The position numbers were made by a program, and so were the translations under genes. From Pseudomonas benzenivorans (GTDB lineage: Bacteria; Pseudomonadota; Gammaproteobacteria; Pseudomonadales; Pseudomonadaceae): 64,000 nucleotides of DNA. This document shows, in pieces, positions 18,910 through 28,816 of the stretch (the first letter of the stretch is position 1; each line of letters begins with the position of its first letter). Where the stretch lies: contig NZ_FNCT01000001.1 of the NCBI RefSeq assembly GCF_900100495.1, forward strand, positions 1 through 64,000, written 5' to 3'. The notes beneath the pieces were generated by a model that worked only from the letters and a program-made list of their open reading frames with translations, had not been told where the DNA came from and searched no databases.

Positions 18910-19344
18910 ATGAATGCAGACAAGCTGCCGCCTCATCTCCAGCCCGGCGAGCGGGTGGTGCTGTTCGACGGGGTGTGCAAGCTGTGCAACGGCTGGGTGA
19001 AGTTCCTCATCCGCCACGATCGCCGGCGGCGCTTGCGCCTGGCTTCGGTGCAGTCGCCGCAGGGCCAGGCGATCCTCGCCTGGTTCGACCTGCCCACCGA
19101 GCGCTTCGAGACCATGGCCTATGTCGAGGACGGCGAACTGTTCGTGCGCTCGACGGCGGTGTTGCGCATCGTCGCGCAACTGCCCTGGCCGTGGCGCGCC
19201 TTGGCCTGGTTGCGCCTGGTTCCCAGGCCGCTGCGCGATTGGTGCTATGACCGCATCGCGCTGAACCGTTACCGCCTGTTCGGCCGCTACGACAGCTGCC
19301 TGCTGCCCGACCCCGACCATGAGCGGCGCTTCCTGCATGGCTGA
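18910..19344 (+). CDS. DCC family thiol-disulfide oxidoreductase (DUF393)
   Basis: A 144-residue protein. The name-giving motif appears as VVLFDGVCKLCNGWVKFLI at about residues 17-35, with the CxxC in thioredoxin-like position. ATG 18910 with AGGAAG upstream is preferred over an earlier in-frame ATG at 18856 that overlaps the previous gene. It overlaps the next gene by eight bases. DCC proteins are thought to act as thiol-disulfide exchangers, and a DoxX-like membrane partner downstream is in keeping with redox coupling. Confidence 0.9.
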   Translation: MNADKLPPHLQPGERVVLFDGVCKLCNGWVKFLIRHDRRRRLRLASVQSPQGQAILAWFDLPTERFETMAYVEDGELFVRSTAVLRIVAQLPWPWRALAWLRLVPRPLRDWCYDRIALNRYRLFGRYDSCLLPDPDHERRFLHG

Positions 19345-19750
19345 ACTGCGCCTGCGGCAGATCGCCCTGGTGGCGCGGCTGGCCTTGGCGCTGGTGTTCC
19401 TCTGGCATGGCCTGGTGCCGAAGATTCTCTGGCTCAGCGTCGACGAACTGGCCATGATCGCGGCCCACGGGCCAGCAGTGCAGGCGCTTGTGCCCCCCGC
19501 GACGCTGGCGCAGTTCGCCGGCTGGGCCGAGGTGTGTCTGGCCCTGTTGCTGGTGATCCGCCGGTGGCGCTGGCCGCTGCTGCTGGCCGGCTCGGTATTG
19601 CTCGTATTGCTGGTTGATGTGGCGCTATTCAGCCCCCATCTACTGCTCCAGGCGTTCAATCCATTGTCCACCAACCTGGCCGCTTTGGCCCTCTGCTGGG
19701 TGGCGTGGCGGGCCGAGTCTGCGCCTGCGGGCGAAACGCAACCCCACTGA
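19337..19750 (+). CDS. DoxX-like membrane protein
   Basis: A 137-residue integral membrane protein with four hydrophobic helices. The blocks LALALVFLWHGLVPKIL, FAGWAEVCLALLL and the closing NPLSTNLAALALCWVAW match the DoxX-like superfamily. Start ATG 19337 overlaps the DCC gene stop; ATG 19319 is an in-frame alternative with no better ribosome site. Genetic overlap with the DCC oxidoreductase suggests the two products work together in membrane redox chemistry, though this is inference. Confidence 0.8.
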   Translation: MAELRLRQIALVARLALALVFLWHGLVPKILWLSVDELAMIAAHGPAVQALVPPATLAQFAGWAEVCLALLLVIRRWRWPLLLAGSVLLVLLVDVALFSPHLLLQAFNPLSTNLAALALCWVAWRAESAPAGETQPH

Positions 19751-19782
19751 ATCCGGGCCTTGGTGCCCTGCAGCGAGTAACC

Positions 19783-21561
19783 ATGCCTTCGATCCTTTCC
19801 TCCCGCCAGCGCGACGCGCTGCGCATGGCCTGGCGTTTCGTCGCGCCGTACCGAGGGCGCGTGGCCGGCGCCTTGCTGGCCTTGCTGTTCACCGCCGCCA
19901 TCACCCTGTCGATGGGCCAGGGCATCAAGCTGCTGGTCGACCAGGGCCTGGCCACCCAGTCGCCCGAGGCACTGCGCCAGTCGATCGGCTTGTTCTTCGT
20001 CCTGGTGCTGGCCCTGGCGCTGGGCACCTATACGCGCTTCTACCTGGTGTCCTGGATCGGCGAGCGCTTCGTCGCCGATATCCGCAAGCGCGTGTTCAAC
20101 CACCTGATCGGTCTGCATCCGGGCTTCTACGAGAGCAATCGGGCCTCGGAGATCCAGTCGCGGCTGACCGCCGACACCACCCTGCTGCAGTCGGTGATCG
20201 GCTCGTCGCTGTCGATGGCGCTGCGCAACCTGATCATGTTGGTCGGCGGCATCGTCCTGTTGATCGTCACCAACCCCAAGCTCAGCGGCATCGTGCTGCT
20301 GGCGTTGCCGCTGGTGGTGGCGCCGATCCTGATCTTCGGCCGGCGGGTACGCCAGCTGTCGCGCCTGTCCCAGGACCGGGTGGCGGATGTCGGCAGCTAC
20401 GTCGGCGAGGTGCTCGGGCAGATCAAGACGGTGCAGGCCTACAACCACCAGGATGAGGACAAGCGGCGTTTTGGCCTGTCCGCCGAGGCGGCCTTCGACG
20501 TCGCGCGCAAGCGCATCGCCCAGCGCGCCTGGCTGATCACCGTGGTCATCGTGCTGGTGCTCGGCGCGGTCGGGGTGATGCTCTGGGTCGGCGGCATGGA
20601 TGTGATCGCCGGGCGCATCTCCGGTGGCGAGTTGGCCGCCTTCGTGTTCTACAGCCTGATCGTCGGCGGCGCCTTCGGCACCCTCAGCGAGGTGATCGGC
20701 GAGTTGCAGCGCGCCGCCGGGGCGGCCGAGCGCATCGCCGAACTGCTGCAGGCGCGCAACGAAATCACCCCGCCGGCCGGCGACGTGCTGGCCTTGGGGC
20801 TGCCGGTGCAAGGCCGCATCGAGTTGCAGGGGTTGCGTTTCGCCTACCCCTCGCGGCCCGACAGCTATGCCATCGACGGCATCGACCTGCGCGTCGAGCC
20901 CGGCGAGACCCTGGCCCTGGTCGGGCCGTCCGGGGCGGGCAAGTCGACCCTGTTCGATCTGCTGCTGCGTTTCTTCGATCCCCAGGAGGGGTGCATCCTC
21001 ATCGACGGCCAGGTCATCGAGCGCCTCGATCCGCACGCTCTGCGCCGCTGCTTCGCCCTGGTATCGCAGAACCCGGCGCTGTTCTTCGGCACGGTTGAGG
21101 ACAATATCCGCTACGGCAAGACCGCCGCCAGCCACGCCGAGGTCGAGGCCGCGGCGCGCGCCGCACATGCCCATGAGTTCATCATGAGGCTGCCGGACGG
21201 CTACCAGACCCACCTCGGCGACGCCGGCCTGGGCCTCTCCGGCGGCCAGCGCCAGCGCCTGGCCATCGCCCGTGCGCTGCTGGTCGATGCGCCGATCCTA
21301 CTGCTCGACGAAGCCACCAGCGCCCTCGACGCGGAGAGCGAGCACCTGATCCAGCAGGCTCTGCCGCGGCTGATGGCCGGACGCACCACCCTGGTCATTG
21401 CCCACCGCCTGGCCACGGTGAAGAGCGCCGACCGCATCGCGGTGATCGAGCACGGCAAGCTGGCGGCCATCGGCCGGCATCACGAGCTGATCGCCAGCAA
21501 CCCGCTGTATGCGCGCCTGGCCGAGCTGCAGTTCGATACCGCGAATAGCGAAACGGTCTAA
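19783..21561 (+). CDS. MsbA-like ABC exporter (fused permease-ATPase)
   Basis: A 592-residue half-transporter expected to act as a homodimer. Residues about 20-310 contain six transmembrane helices of the ABC type I exporter fold. The ATPase has Walker A GPSGAGKST (about 387), Q-loop SQNPALFFGTV, signature LSGGQRQRLAIARALL, Walker B ILLLDEATSALD and H-loop IAHRLATV. ATG 19783 (MPSILSSRQRDALR) is used. The closest relatives are MsbA-like lipid or drug exporters; the true substrate cannot be read from the sequence. Confidence 0.9.
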   Translation: MPSILSSRQRDALRMAWRFVAPYRGRVAGALLALLFTAAITLSMGQGIKLLVDQGLATQSPEALRQSIGLFFVLVLALALGTYTRFYLVSWIGERFVADIRKRVFNHLIGLHPGFYESNRASEIQSRLTADTTLLQSVIGSSLSMALRNLIMLVGGIVLLIVTNPKLSGIVLLALPLVVAPILIFGRRVRQLSRLSQDRVADVGSYVGEVLGQIKTVQAYNHQDEDKRRFGLSAEAAFDVARKRIAQRAWLITVVIVLVLGAVGVMLWVGGMDVIAGRISGGELAAFVFYSLIVGGAFGTLSEVIGELQRAAGAAERIAELLQARNEITPPAGDVLALGLPVQGRIELQGLRFAYPSRPDSYAIDGIDLRVEPGETLALVGPSGAGKSTLFDLLLRFFDPQEGCILIDGQVIERLDPHALRRCFALVSQNPALFFGTVEDNIRYGKTAASHAEVEAAARAAHAHEFIMRLPDGYQTHLGDAGLGLSGGQRQRLAIARALLVDAPILLLDEATSALDAESEHLIQQALPRLMAGRTTLVIAHRLATVKSADRIAVIEHGKLAAIGRHHELIASNPLYARLAELQFDTANSETV

Positions 21562-21823
21562 GCCCACGGCGCCGCTGCGCCGTTCGCTGGTGGCCCGAGG
21601 CGGGCCGCGTCTTGGCAAGGCGCCCGCCATGGTCTTTCCTTCACCACGACAAGCTTCGCTGCGCCACTGCGCGGCAATTGCCGCGGCATTGCATGCCTGG
21701 CCCGACCTCAGCCTCGCATCGTGCAAGCGCTAGCCGCAGCGCCGAGCGGGGCGCGTGCTAGGCCGACCGAGAGCGACGCCATGGCCTGCGTCGGGCAGGG
21801 AACGGACAGGTAAGGGACTGACC

Positions 21824-23819
21824 ATGATCAAGCGCTGGATCGCACAGGTGGTGGTGTTCGGCTGCGCGGGTGCGGCAGGCGAGGTTCATGCCTTCAAGCC
21901 CAGTATCGACATCAAGGGCACGAGCTTGATCGAGCTGATGAACATGAAAATCACCTCCGTCTCCAAAACCGAAGAGAAGCTGTCGGATGCGCCCGCAGCG
22001 GTGTTCGTCATCAGCCATGAGGATATCCGCCGCTCCGGCGTGACCAGTATTCCCGAGGCCCTGCGCCTGGCGCCGGGGGTGCATGTCGCCCGCGAAGGCG
22101 CGCACTCCTGGGCCATTTCGATTCGCGGTTTCAACAGCGATATCAGCAACAAGCTGCTGGTCCTGATCGACGGACGCAGCGTCTATTCGCCGCTGTTTGC
22201 CGGGGTGTTCTGGGACGTGCAGGACACCTTGCTGGAAGACGTGGACAGGATCGAGGTGATCTCCGGGCCGGGGGGGAACCCTGTGGGGGGCCAATGCGGT
22301 CAACGGCGTGATCAACATCATCACCCGCTCCGCGCAAGAGACCCAGGGCGGCTTCCTCGAGATCGGCGGCGGCAACGAGGAGCAGGGCTTTGCCGGTTTC
22401 CGCTACGGCGGCAAGCTCGGCGAGGATGCGGCGCTGCGCGGCTACCTGAAGTCGTTCAAGCGCGATGCCTCCAGGCGCGCCGACGGTGGTCACGCGATCG
22501 ATGAGTGGCAGATGAGCCAAGGCGGCTTCCGTCTGGACTGGGAGCCCAGCGCCGAGGATTTGTTCACCTTCCAGGGCGACCTCTACAGCGGCGAGGAAGA
22601 CGGCCTGTTTCGCGACGACTTCACCCTGGGCACCCTTCCCGGCGCCAACTTCAGGGACCAGACGGATGTCGCCGGCGCTAACCTGCTCGGGTGTTGGCAG
22701 CGGCAACTGAGCGAGACGTCCGATGTGCAACTGCAGGCGTATTACGACCATACCCAGCGGGATATTCCGGGCACCTACAACGAAACGCGCGATACCCTGG
22801 ATATCGATTTTCAGCACCATTTCAAGTCGGGCGCGCGCCATGACATCCTCTGGGGCGCCGGCTACCGGCTGACCCGCGACGAGCTCGACAACACCCTGTT
22901 CGCCACCTTCACCCCGGAAAGCCGCAAGGACCAGACCTTCAGCGCCTTTCTCCAGGACAAGATCGACCTGTGGGACGAAAAGCTGTTCCTCACCCTGGGT
23001 TCCAAGTTCGAGCACAACGACTACACCGGTTTCGAATACCAACCCAACGCCCGCCTGACCTGGCTTGCCAGCGAGCGGCAGACGCTGTGGGCCGCCGTGT
23101 CGCGGGCCGTGCGCATCCCGGCGCGGCTGAATAGCGACCTGCGCCTGACCGCCCCGGTACCCGGGCTGCCGTTTCCCCTGTACATCAACGTCAACGGCGA
23201 TCGCGACATCGAGTTCGAGGAGCTGCTGGCCTACGAGGCGGGCTATCGGCTGCAGCTGCGCGATGACCTTTCCTTCGACCTGTCGCCGTTTTACAACGAC
23301 TACGACAAGCTGCTGACCCAGGAGCCGGGCACCCCCATCGTCGTCATCGACCCGCCGACGTTCTACATAGTCCTGCCCAACACCCAGGACAATGGCATGA
23401 CGGGCGAATCCTATGGCGGCACGCTGGTTGCCAACTGGCGGCCCACTTCAGCCTGGCGGCTGCAGCTGCAGTGCGCCTACGTCGACCTCCAGCTGCATAA
23501 CAAGCCCGACAGCCTGGATGTCTCCGCGCAGAACGCCGAGGGCAACAGCCCGGAACACCAGCTCTCGCTCTATTCGTTCGTCGACTTGCCTCACGACCTG
23601 AGCCTCTACACCGGCCTGCGCTACGTGGACCATCTGCCGAACCTGGGCATTCCCAGCTACACGGCGCTGGACCTCAGCCTCGCCTGGAGCCCGAGGGACG
23701 ACCTGGCATTTTCCATAACGGGGCAGAATCTCACCGACGCCGGCCATGGCGAGTTCGGCCAGGCGCCGGGCAACCAAGTCGAGCGCAGCGTGTTCGGCAA
23801 GGTCACCTGGCGATTCTAG
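21824..23819 (+). pseudogene. TonB-dependent receptor with a +1 frameshift
   Basis: The first 151 codons from ATG 21824 encode a signal peptide and most of a plug domain (IDIKGTSLIELMNMKITSVS, APAAVFVISHEDIRR, LLVLIDGRSVYSPL, DRIEVISGPGG). After the tract CCGGGGGGGAACC (22268-22280) the frame is lost and the first frame stops at 22504. Removing one base restores TLWGANAVNGVINIITR and then runs through the whole beta-barrel to a terminal aromatic, FGKVTWRF. Restored length is about 664 residues. The downstream receptor shows the intact equivalent (GPGGTTWGANAVNG). Either a real mutation, a slippage switch at G7, or a sequencing error. Confidence 0.85.
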
Positions 23820-23987
23820 GAGGGGGAGTATCCATGGGTGTCGGCCGGCGTCCCGAGCGTCGTCGGCCGTCAGCCAAGCCAGCGCTCCCTCTGGCAGTTG
23901 CCTTGCCGGACCGCTAAAGCCGAGCTAGCGTCCTAGTGGGGTTGGAATTCTCGTTCTGCGGCAAGGCGCGTTGGCGCTCAGGGACTT

Positions 23988-25892
23988 ATGACGATGAGAC
24001 CGCTGCTAATAGGGATGTTCTGCACGAGTTTGAGTTGTCTGGCCGCCACCGAGCATTCGCAGCTGGCAATCGACATCAAGGGCACCAGCCTGGCCGAGCT
24101 GATGAACCTGAACATCACCTCCCTGTCGCGCAAGTCGGAGCCCTTGGACAAGGCACCCGCCGCGGTCTATGTGCTCACCAACGATGAAATCAAGCGCATG
24201 GGTGTCACCCATATCGCCGAGGCGCTGCGCTATGTGCCGGGGGTCGAGGTGGTGCGCCAGGAGGCCAACAAATGGGCCATCAGCATCCGCGGCTTCAACG
24301 GCCGTAGCGCCAACAAGCTGCTGGTGATGATCGACGGCCGCAGCATCTATAGCCCCTTCTTCTCCGGCGTGCTCTGGGAGGAGAAGGATGTGGTGCTGGA
24401 GGATGTCGAGCGCATCGAGGTGATCCGCGGCCCCGGCGGTACCACCTGGGGGGCGAATGCGGTGAACGGGGTGATCAACATCATCACCAAGGACAGCAAG
24501 GACACCCAGGGCGGTTTCGTCACCCTCGGCGCCGGCCTGGAGGAGCGCAGCCTGACCCAGGCCCGTTACGGCTGGCGGATCGACGGGCAGACCACGGCCC
24601 GGGTCTACGGCAAGTTCACCGAGCGCGACGATGGCGGCAGCGTCCGCGGTTCCGCCAGCGCCAGCCCCTCGGTCATTGGCGCCCTCGAGGATGACGGTGC
24701 GCGCATGCGCCAGACCGGTTTTCGCCTCGACCGGCAGTCGCTGGAGCAGGGCCACCTGACCCTGCAGGGGGACCTCTACCAGGGCGACCTCGGTCCCCAC
24801 TATCACGGGTTGGGCAGCGCCGGGCAGGAACACGACGGCGGCAACCTCAAGCTGGATTGGTCCTACTCGCCGACGGCCGAGCGTACCCATGAGCTGCAGC
24901 TCTACTACGACGACACCACCCTTGAAATCGAAGGGCTGATCGACAAGCGCCACCTGTGGAGTTTCGACTACCAGATGCTGCAGCGCTGGGCGAATCATGA
25001 AGTGGTCGGTGGAATCGGTTACCGGCGCGGCTCCGACAATATCGATATCAGTCCCCTCGTGCCGGCCGAGTTGCTTCCGGAGCAGCGTAACGAAGAGCTG
25101 AAAAGTGCCTTCATTCAGGATGACATCGCCTTCCTCGAGGACCGCCTGCACCTGATCCTGGGCACCAAGTACGAGCGCAACGACTACTCCAACGAGGAAT
25201 GGCAGCCCAGCGTGCGCACCTCCTATTCGTTCGACGAGGCGCTGGTCTGGGCCGCCTGGTCGCGCGCGGTGAGGACGCCGTCGCGGCTGGAGCACGATCT
25301 GGCGTTTGCCGGCCGGCCCCTGGGCGACCAACTGAAGCCTGAGCGGGCAAACGTTTACGAACTGGGCTGGCGCCAGCAGTGGCGCGAACAGTGGCACCTG
25401 GATATCGCCAGCTACTGGGCCGAGTACGAGGATCTCTTCACCAGCGAGCGGCCGACCTTCGCCAACCAGATGCAAGGCGATGTCAAAGGCATAGAGACCT
25501 CCCTGAGTTACCAGGCCCGCAGCAACTGGCTGCTGCGTCTGAACTACAGCCATGCCGAGATGGATCTGTCGGTTTCTCCTGGCAGTCAGGCCGGCGCCAC
25601 GTCCGACACGGTCGAGGGCAGCATGCCGCACGACATGTTGCAGTTGATCTCGCTCTGGGACATCAACCCGCGCTGGCAGCTCAATACCTACCTGCGCTAC
25701 GTCGACGCGTTGCCCGGACAGGATGTCCCCAGCTACTGGGCGGGCGATATCAGCCTGCTTTGGCGCCCGCTGCAGAAGACCCGTGTGCAGCTAGTAGGCC
25801 GCCACCTGGGGCATTCCGAACGTTTCCAATGGGGAACGGGCGTGACCGCGGTCGAGCCGGACCTGGCTCTCTACCTGACCCAGGAGTTTTGA
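23988..25892 (+). CDS. TonB-dependent outer-membrane receptor
   Basis: A 634-residue receptor with an N-terminal signal peptide ending near CLAA. The plug domain follows directly, with IDIKGTSLAELMNLNITSLS, APAAVYVLTNDEIKRMG, LLVMIDGRSIYSPF and ERIEVIRGPGGTTWGANAVN; the barrel ends DLALYLTQEF with a terminal Phe. There is no N-terminal STN signalling domain. It is clearly a paralogue of the frameshifted receptor just upstream. It is followed 4 bases later by the YfiR-type gene, so receptor, YfiR and kinase appear co-transcribed. Ligand is unknown. Confidence 0.92.
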   Translation: MTMRPLLIGMFCTSLSCLAATEHSQLAIDIKGTSLAELMNLNITSLSRKSEPLDKAPAAVYVLTNDEIKRMGVTHIAEALRYVPGVEVVRQEANKWAISIRGFNGRSANKLLVMIDGRSIYSPFFSGVLWEEKDVVLEDVERIEVIRGPGGTTWGANAVNGVINIITKDSKDTQGGFVTLGAGLEERSLTQARYGWRIDGQTTARVYGKFTERDDGGSVRGSASASPSVIGALEDDGARMRQTGFRLDRQSLEQGHLTLQGDLYQGDLGPHYHGLGSAGQEHDGGNLKLDWSYSPTAERTHELQLYYDDTTLEIEGLIDKRHLWSFDYQMLQRWANHEVVGGIGYRRGSDNIDISPLVPAELLPEQRNEELKSAFIQDDIAFLEDRLHLILGTKYERNDYSNEEWQPSVRTSYSFDEALVWAAWSRAVRTPSRLEHDLAFAGRPLGDQLKPERANVYELGWRQQWREQWHLDIASYWAEYEDLFTSERPTFANQMQGDVKGIETSLSYQARSNWLLRLNYSHAEMDLSVSPGSQAGATSDTVEGSMPHDMLQLISLWDINPRWQLNTYLRYVDALPGQDVPSYWAGDISLLWRPLQKTRVQLVGRHLGHSERFQWGTGVTAVEPDLALYLTQEF

Positions 25893-25896
25893 AGCC

Positions 25897-26448
25897 ATGG
25901 GGGCATGCGCGCAGCGACACCTGTCCTGGCCTAGATGGCTGGCCCTGGGCGTCGCGCTGGTCGCCGCTCCGGCGGCGCGGGCCCAGGCGGCGGATGTCGC
26001 CTATCAGATCAAGGCCTCGTATATCTATAACTTCCTGCAGTTCGTGCATTTCCCTACGGATGTCCTGCAAGGGGCCGGCACGCTGAATGTCTGCATTCTC
26101 GGGGAAGACCGTTTCGGCCCGGCGCTGGACGAGATAGACGGTGCCACGACGCCTCAGGGCCAGTTGAAGGTCATGCGCCTGGGGCGCTTTTCCTCGAGTG
26201 CGGCGCTGGATGGCTGCAACGTGCTCTATCTGGTCGACTCGGAACGCCAAGGCGTGGACTCGATCATGGCCAAGGTCAATGAAACGCGAGTCTTGACCAT
26301 TGGCGAGTTTGCGCCGTTTATCCGCCATGGCGGGCTGATCGAACTGTTCGAGCAGAACGACATGATCCGCTTCCGCATCAATGAAGAATTGCTCAACAAG
26401 ACCGCCTTCAAGATCGATGCCCAACTTGTGCAACTAGGGGTCAAATAA
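25897..26448 (+). CDS. Periplasmic YfiR family protein (DUF4154)
   Basis: A 183-residue protein with a signal peptide (cleavage near APAARAQA). The mature part has the DUF4154 signature: YQIKASYIYNFLQFVHFP at about 36-53, LNVCILGEDRFG, then LDGCNVLYL and TIGEFAPFIRHGGLIEL with FRINEELLNKTAFKI at the end. Cys66 and Cys107 are probably the counterparts of conserved YfiR cysteines. YfiR in P. aeruginosa is a redox-sensitive periplasmic repressor of the CHASE8 protein YfiN. Here the next gene, one base away, encodes a CHASE8-type kinase, its likely target. Confidence 0.92.
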   Translation: MGACAQRHLSWPRWLALGVALVAAPAARAQAADVAYQIKASYIYNFLQFVHFPTDVLQGAGTLNVCILGEDRFGPALDEIDGATTPQGQLKVMRLGRFSSSAALDGCNVLYLVDSERQGVDSIMAKVNETRVLTIGEFAPFIRHGGLIELFEQNDMIRFRINEELLNKTAFKIDAQLVQLGVK

Positions 26449-26449
26449 T

Positions 26450-28813
26450 ATGGCGCGATTGTCCGCTGACACACATCCCTGGTGGCGCAGGACCTCGTTA
26501 CGCCTGAAGTTGCAGTCGAGCATTGTCGGCTATGCCCTGTTGGTGTTGTTGATATGCGCGGTGTCGTTGACCTGGTTCGCCAACACTTACTTTCATCAGA
26601 AGGCCCAGCGCGATCTGCAGATGCTCGGGGAAGTACTGGCCGACAATAGCCGTGCCGCCGTCACGTTCGACGACGCCGGGTCGGCAGCCAATATTCTCGA
26701 AGCATCAAAGGGCAACCCGCATATCCGCATGGCGATGATTCTCAAAGATGGAAAGGTGTTTGCGGCTTATCCGCCTGGGATTACCTCGGAGGGTGTCGAT
26801 AGGTTGCGGCCGGGTGACGGCGTCTGGCTCCACGAGGATCATTATTACGTCTCGGTACCCATTGTCGTGGCCAAGGACGTCAAGGGGCGTTTGTATCTGC
26901 AGTCGGATCTGCAAGAGTGGGAGGAAGTCAAAGGCAACCTGTACAAGGTCTTCTCGGGCCTGTTTGCCGGGTTGCTGGTGCTGACCGGCATCGTCTCCTA
27001 TTGGCTCAACATGCATATCACCCGGCCGCTCAGCGCCCTGTCGACCTGGGCGACCCAGGTTTCGCGGGCCAAGGACTTCAATGCCCGGGCGGTCAAGCAC
27101 AACGACGACGAGGTCGGCACGCTGGTCGACAGCCTCAATACCATGCTGGCGGAACTGGCCAAGCAGGAGTCCATTCGCTCCTGGAACGAAATCCTGGAAA
27201 CCGAAATCCGCGAGCGCAAGGAAGTCGAACGAGACCTTATCGCCATGCGCAACCGCGCCGAGGCCGCCAACCAGGCCAAGAGCCAGTTCCTCGCCAACAT
27301 GAGTCACGAACTGCGCACGCCGTTGAACGCGATCATCGGCTACAGCGAAATGCTGCAGGACGTGATGACCGATGAGGAGCTGGACAGGGTCGAGCTCGCC
27401 GGCGACGTCGACAAGATCCGCTCGGCGGGCAAGCACCTGTTGAGCCTGATCAACGACATCCTCGATCTCTCCAAGATCGAAGCCGGCAAGATGGATCTGA
27501 GCATCGAGGCCTTCAATGCCGATGAACTGATCCAGGACGTGATCGGTACCATTGCGCCCCTGGCCGAGTCCCGCGGCAATCGCTTGCGTATCAACGTCGA
27601 GGGCGAGATCGGCATCATCTACAGCGATGTGACGAAGATCCGGCAGATCCTGTTCAACCTGCTCAGCAACGCAGTGAAGTTCACCCATCAGGGGCAGGTG
27701 GACCTGACCTGCGCCCGCATACACGACGTGCACGGTGAGCAGGTCGAGTTCAGCGTACACGACAGCGGCATCGGCATCAGCCAGGAGAACCTCGAGGTGC
27801 TGTTCAAGCCCTTCAGCCAGGCCGACGCCTCGACCACCCGCAAATATGGCGGGACTGGTCTGGGCCTGGCGATCAGCCGTTCCTACGCGAAGATGCTCGG
27901 CGGCGAAATCGTGGTGGCGAGCGAAGTGGGCAAAGGCTCGACCTTTACAGTGAAGTTTCCCGTGCAGATGGAAGGCATCGGCGAACTGTTCGCCGAGCGG
28001 GAGGCGACTGGCCATGAGCGAGCCGCGTCGAGGGAACTCGACGAGCCACTGGAGCAAACCCAGTTGCTGTTGATTGACGACGACGAGGCGGTGCACAACA
28101 TCCTGCAGTACCAGCTGTCCCGCCACGGCTACATGATCCATTCGGCCATGTCCGGCAAGGAAGGCCTGAAGAAAGCCTTCGAAGAGAACTTCGATGTGAT
28201 CGTCCTGGACATCCTCATGCCGGAAATGGACGGCTGGCAGGTTTTGCAAAAACTGAAGTCCGAAGCCAAGACCATGTCCATCCCCGTGGTGCTCTATACG
28301 ATAGTCGCCGACAAGGAGAAGGGGTATGCACTGGGGGCCGATGATTATCTGGTGAAACCGATCAGCAAGAGCAAGTTGTTGACGACCCTGAAGAACTACC
28401 GGCGGTCTTCCAGCAACAAGATCCTGCTGATCGATGACGATCGGCATACCCTGGAGCTGGTCGACGCCTATTTGGCCGATATGGACTATCAGTTGATCAA
28501 GGCGGAGAACGGCCGCGAAGGCTTGGATATCCTGCAGGTGGAGCAGGGAACCATGATTATCCTGCTCGATCTCATCATGCCGGTAATGAACGGTTTCGAG
28601 TTTATCGACGAAGTCCGTAAACATCCGGAGTTCGCCAAGATCCCGATCATCGTCATCTCCGCCCACGACCTCTCGAACAAAGAGCGCAGCCTGCTGTTGC
28701 AGCACACGCAGGTCATCATCAAGAAGGGCGAATACAGCAGGCAGGAGCTGATCGGCAACATCGAGACCATCCTGGGCAATCAGCGGGATGCGCGCAAACG
28801 CTCCGGGAGCTGA
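26450..28813 (+). CDS. CHASE8-HAMP hybrid histidine kinase with two receiver domains
   Basis: A 787-residue inner-membrane kinase. In order: TM1 about 25-45; a periplasmic CHASE8-like domain about 48-160 (LADNSRAAVTFDDAGSAANI); TM2 about 167-188; HAMP about 189-240; a coiled coil; HisKA with phospho-His286 in MSHELRTPLNAIIGYSE; HATPase with VKFTHQG, DSGIGI and GGTGLGLAI; REC1 with Asp587 (VLDILMPEMDG); REC2 with Asp707 (LLDLIMPVMNG). CHASE8 is also the sensor of YfiN/TpbB, which is controlled by YfiR, so the adjacent YfiR-type protein is the probable regulator. No HPt domain is attached. Confidence 0.95.
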   Translation: MARLSADTHPWWRRTSLRLKLQSSIVGYALLVLLICAVSLTWFANTYFHQKAQRDLQMLGEVLADNSRAAVTFDDAGSAANILEASKGNPHIRMAMILKDGKVFAAYPPGITSEGVDRLRPGDGVWLHEDHYYVSVPIVVAKDVKGRLYLQSDLQEWEEVKGNLYKVFSGLFAGLLVLTGIVSYWLNMHITRPLSALSTWATQVSRAKDFNARAVKHNDDEVGTLVDSLNTMLAELAKQESIRSWNEILETEIRERKEVERDLIAMRNRAEAANQAKSQFLANMSHELRTPLNAIIGYSEMLQDVMTDEELDRVELAGDVDKIRSAGKHLLSLINDILDLSKIEAGKMDLSIEAFNADELIQDVIGTIAPLAESRGNRLRINVEGEIGIIYSDVTKIRQILFNLLSNAVKFTHQGQVDLTCARIHDVHGEQVEFSVHDSGIGISQENLEVLFKPFSQADASTTRKYGGTGLGLAISRSYAKMLGGEIVVASEVGKGSTFTVKFPVQMEGIGELFAEREATGHERAASRELDEPLEQTQLLLIDDDEAVHNILQYQLSRHGYMIHSAMSGKEGLKKAFEENFDVIVLDILMPEMDGWQVLQKLKSEAKTMSIPVVLYTIVADKEKGYALGADDYLVKPISKSKLLTTLKNYRRSSSNKILLIDDDRHTLELVDAYLADMDYQLIKAENGREGLDILQVEQGTMIILLDLIMPVMNGFEFIDEVRKHPEFAKIPIIVISAHDLSNKERSLLLQHTQVIIKKGEYSRQELIGNIETILGNQRDARKRSGS

Positions 28814-28816
28814 ACC

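Noticed and set aside
18841..21213. 790-residue minus-strand ORF
   Set aside because: It lies opposite the DCC, DoxX-like and ABC exporter genes, all with clear motifs. Its translation is low-complexity Gln/His/Ala-rich, typical of an antisense shadow.
21562..21823. Short ORFs between the ABC exporter and the first TonB receptor
   Set aside because: None has a ribosome site or recognisable product; the stretch looks like plain spacer.
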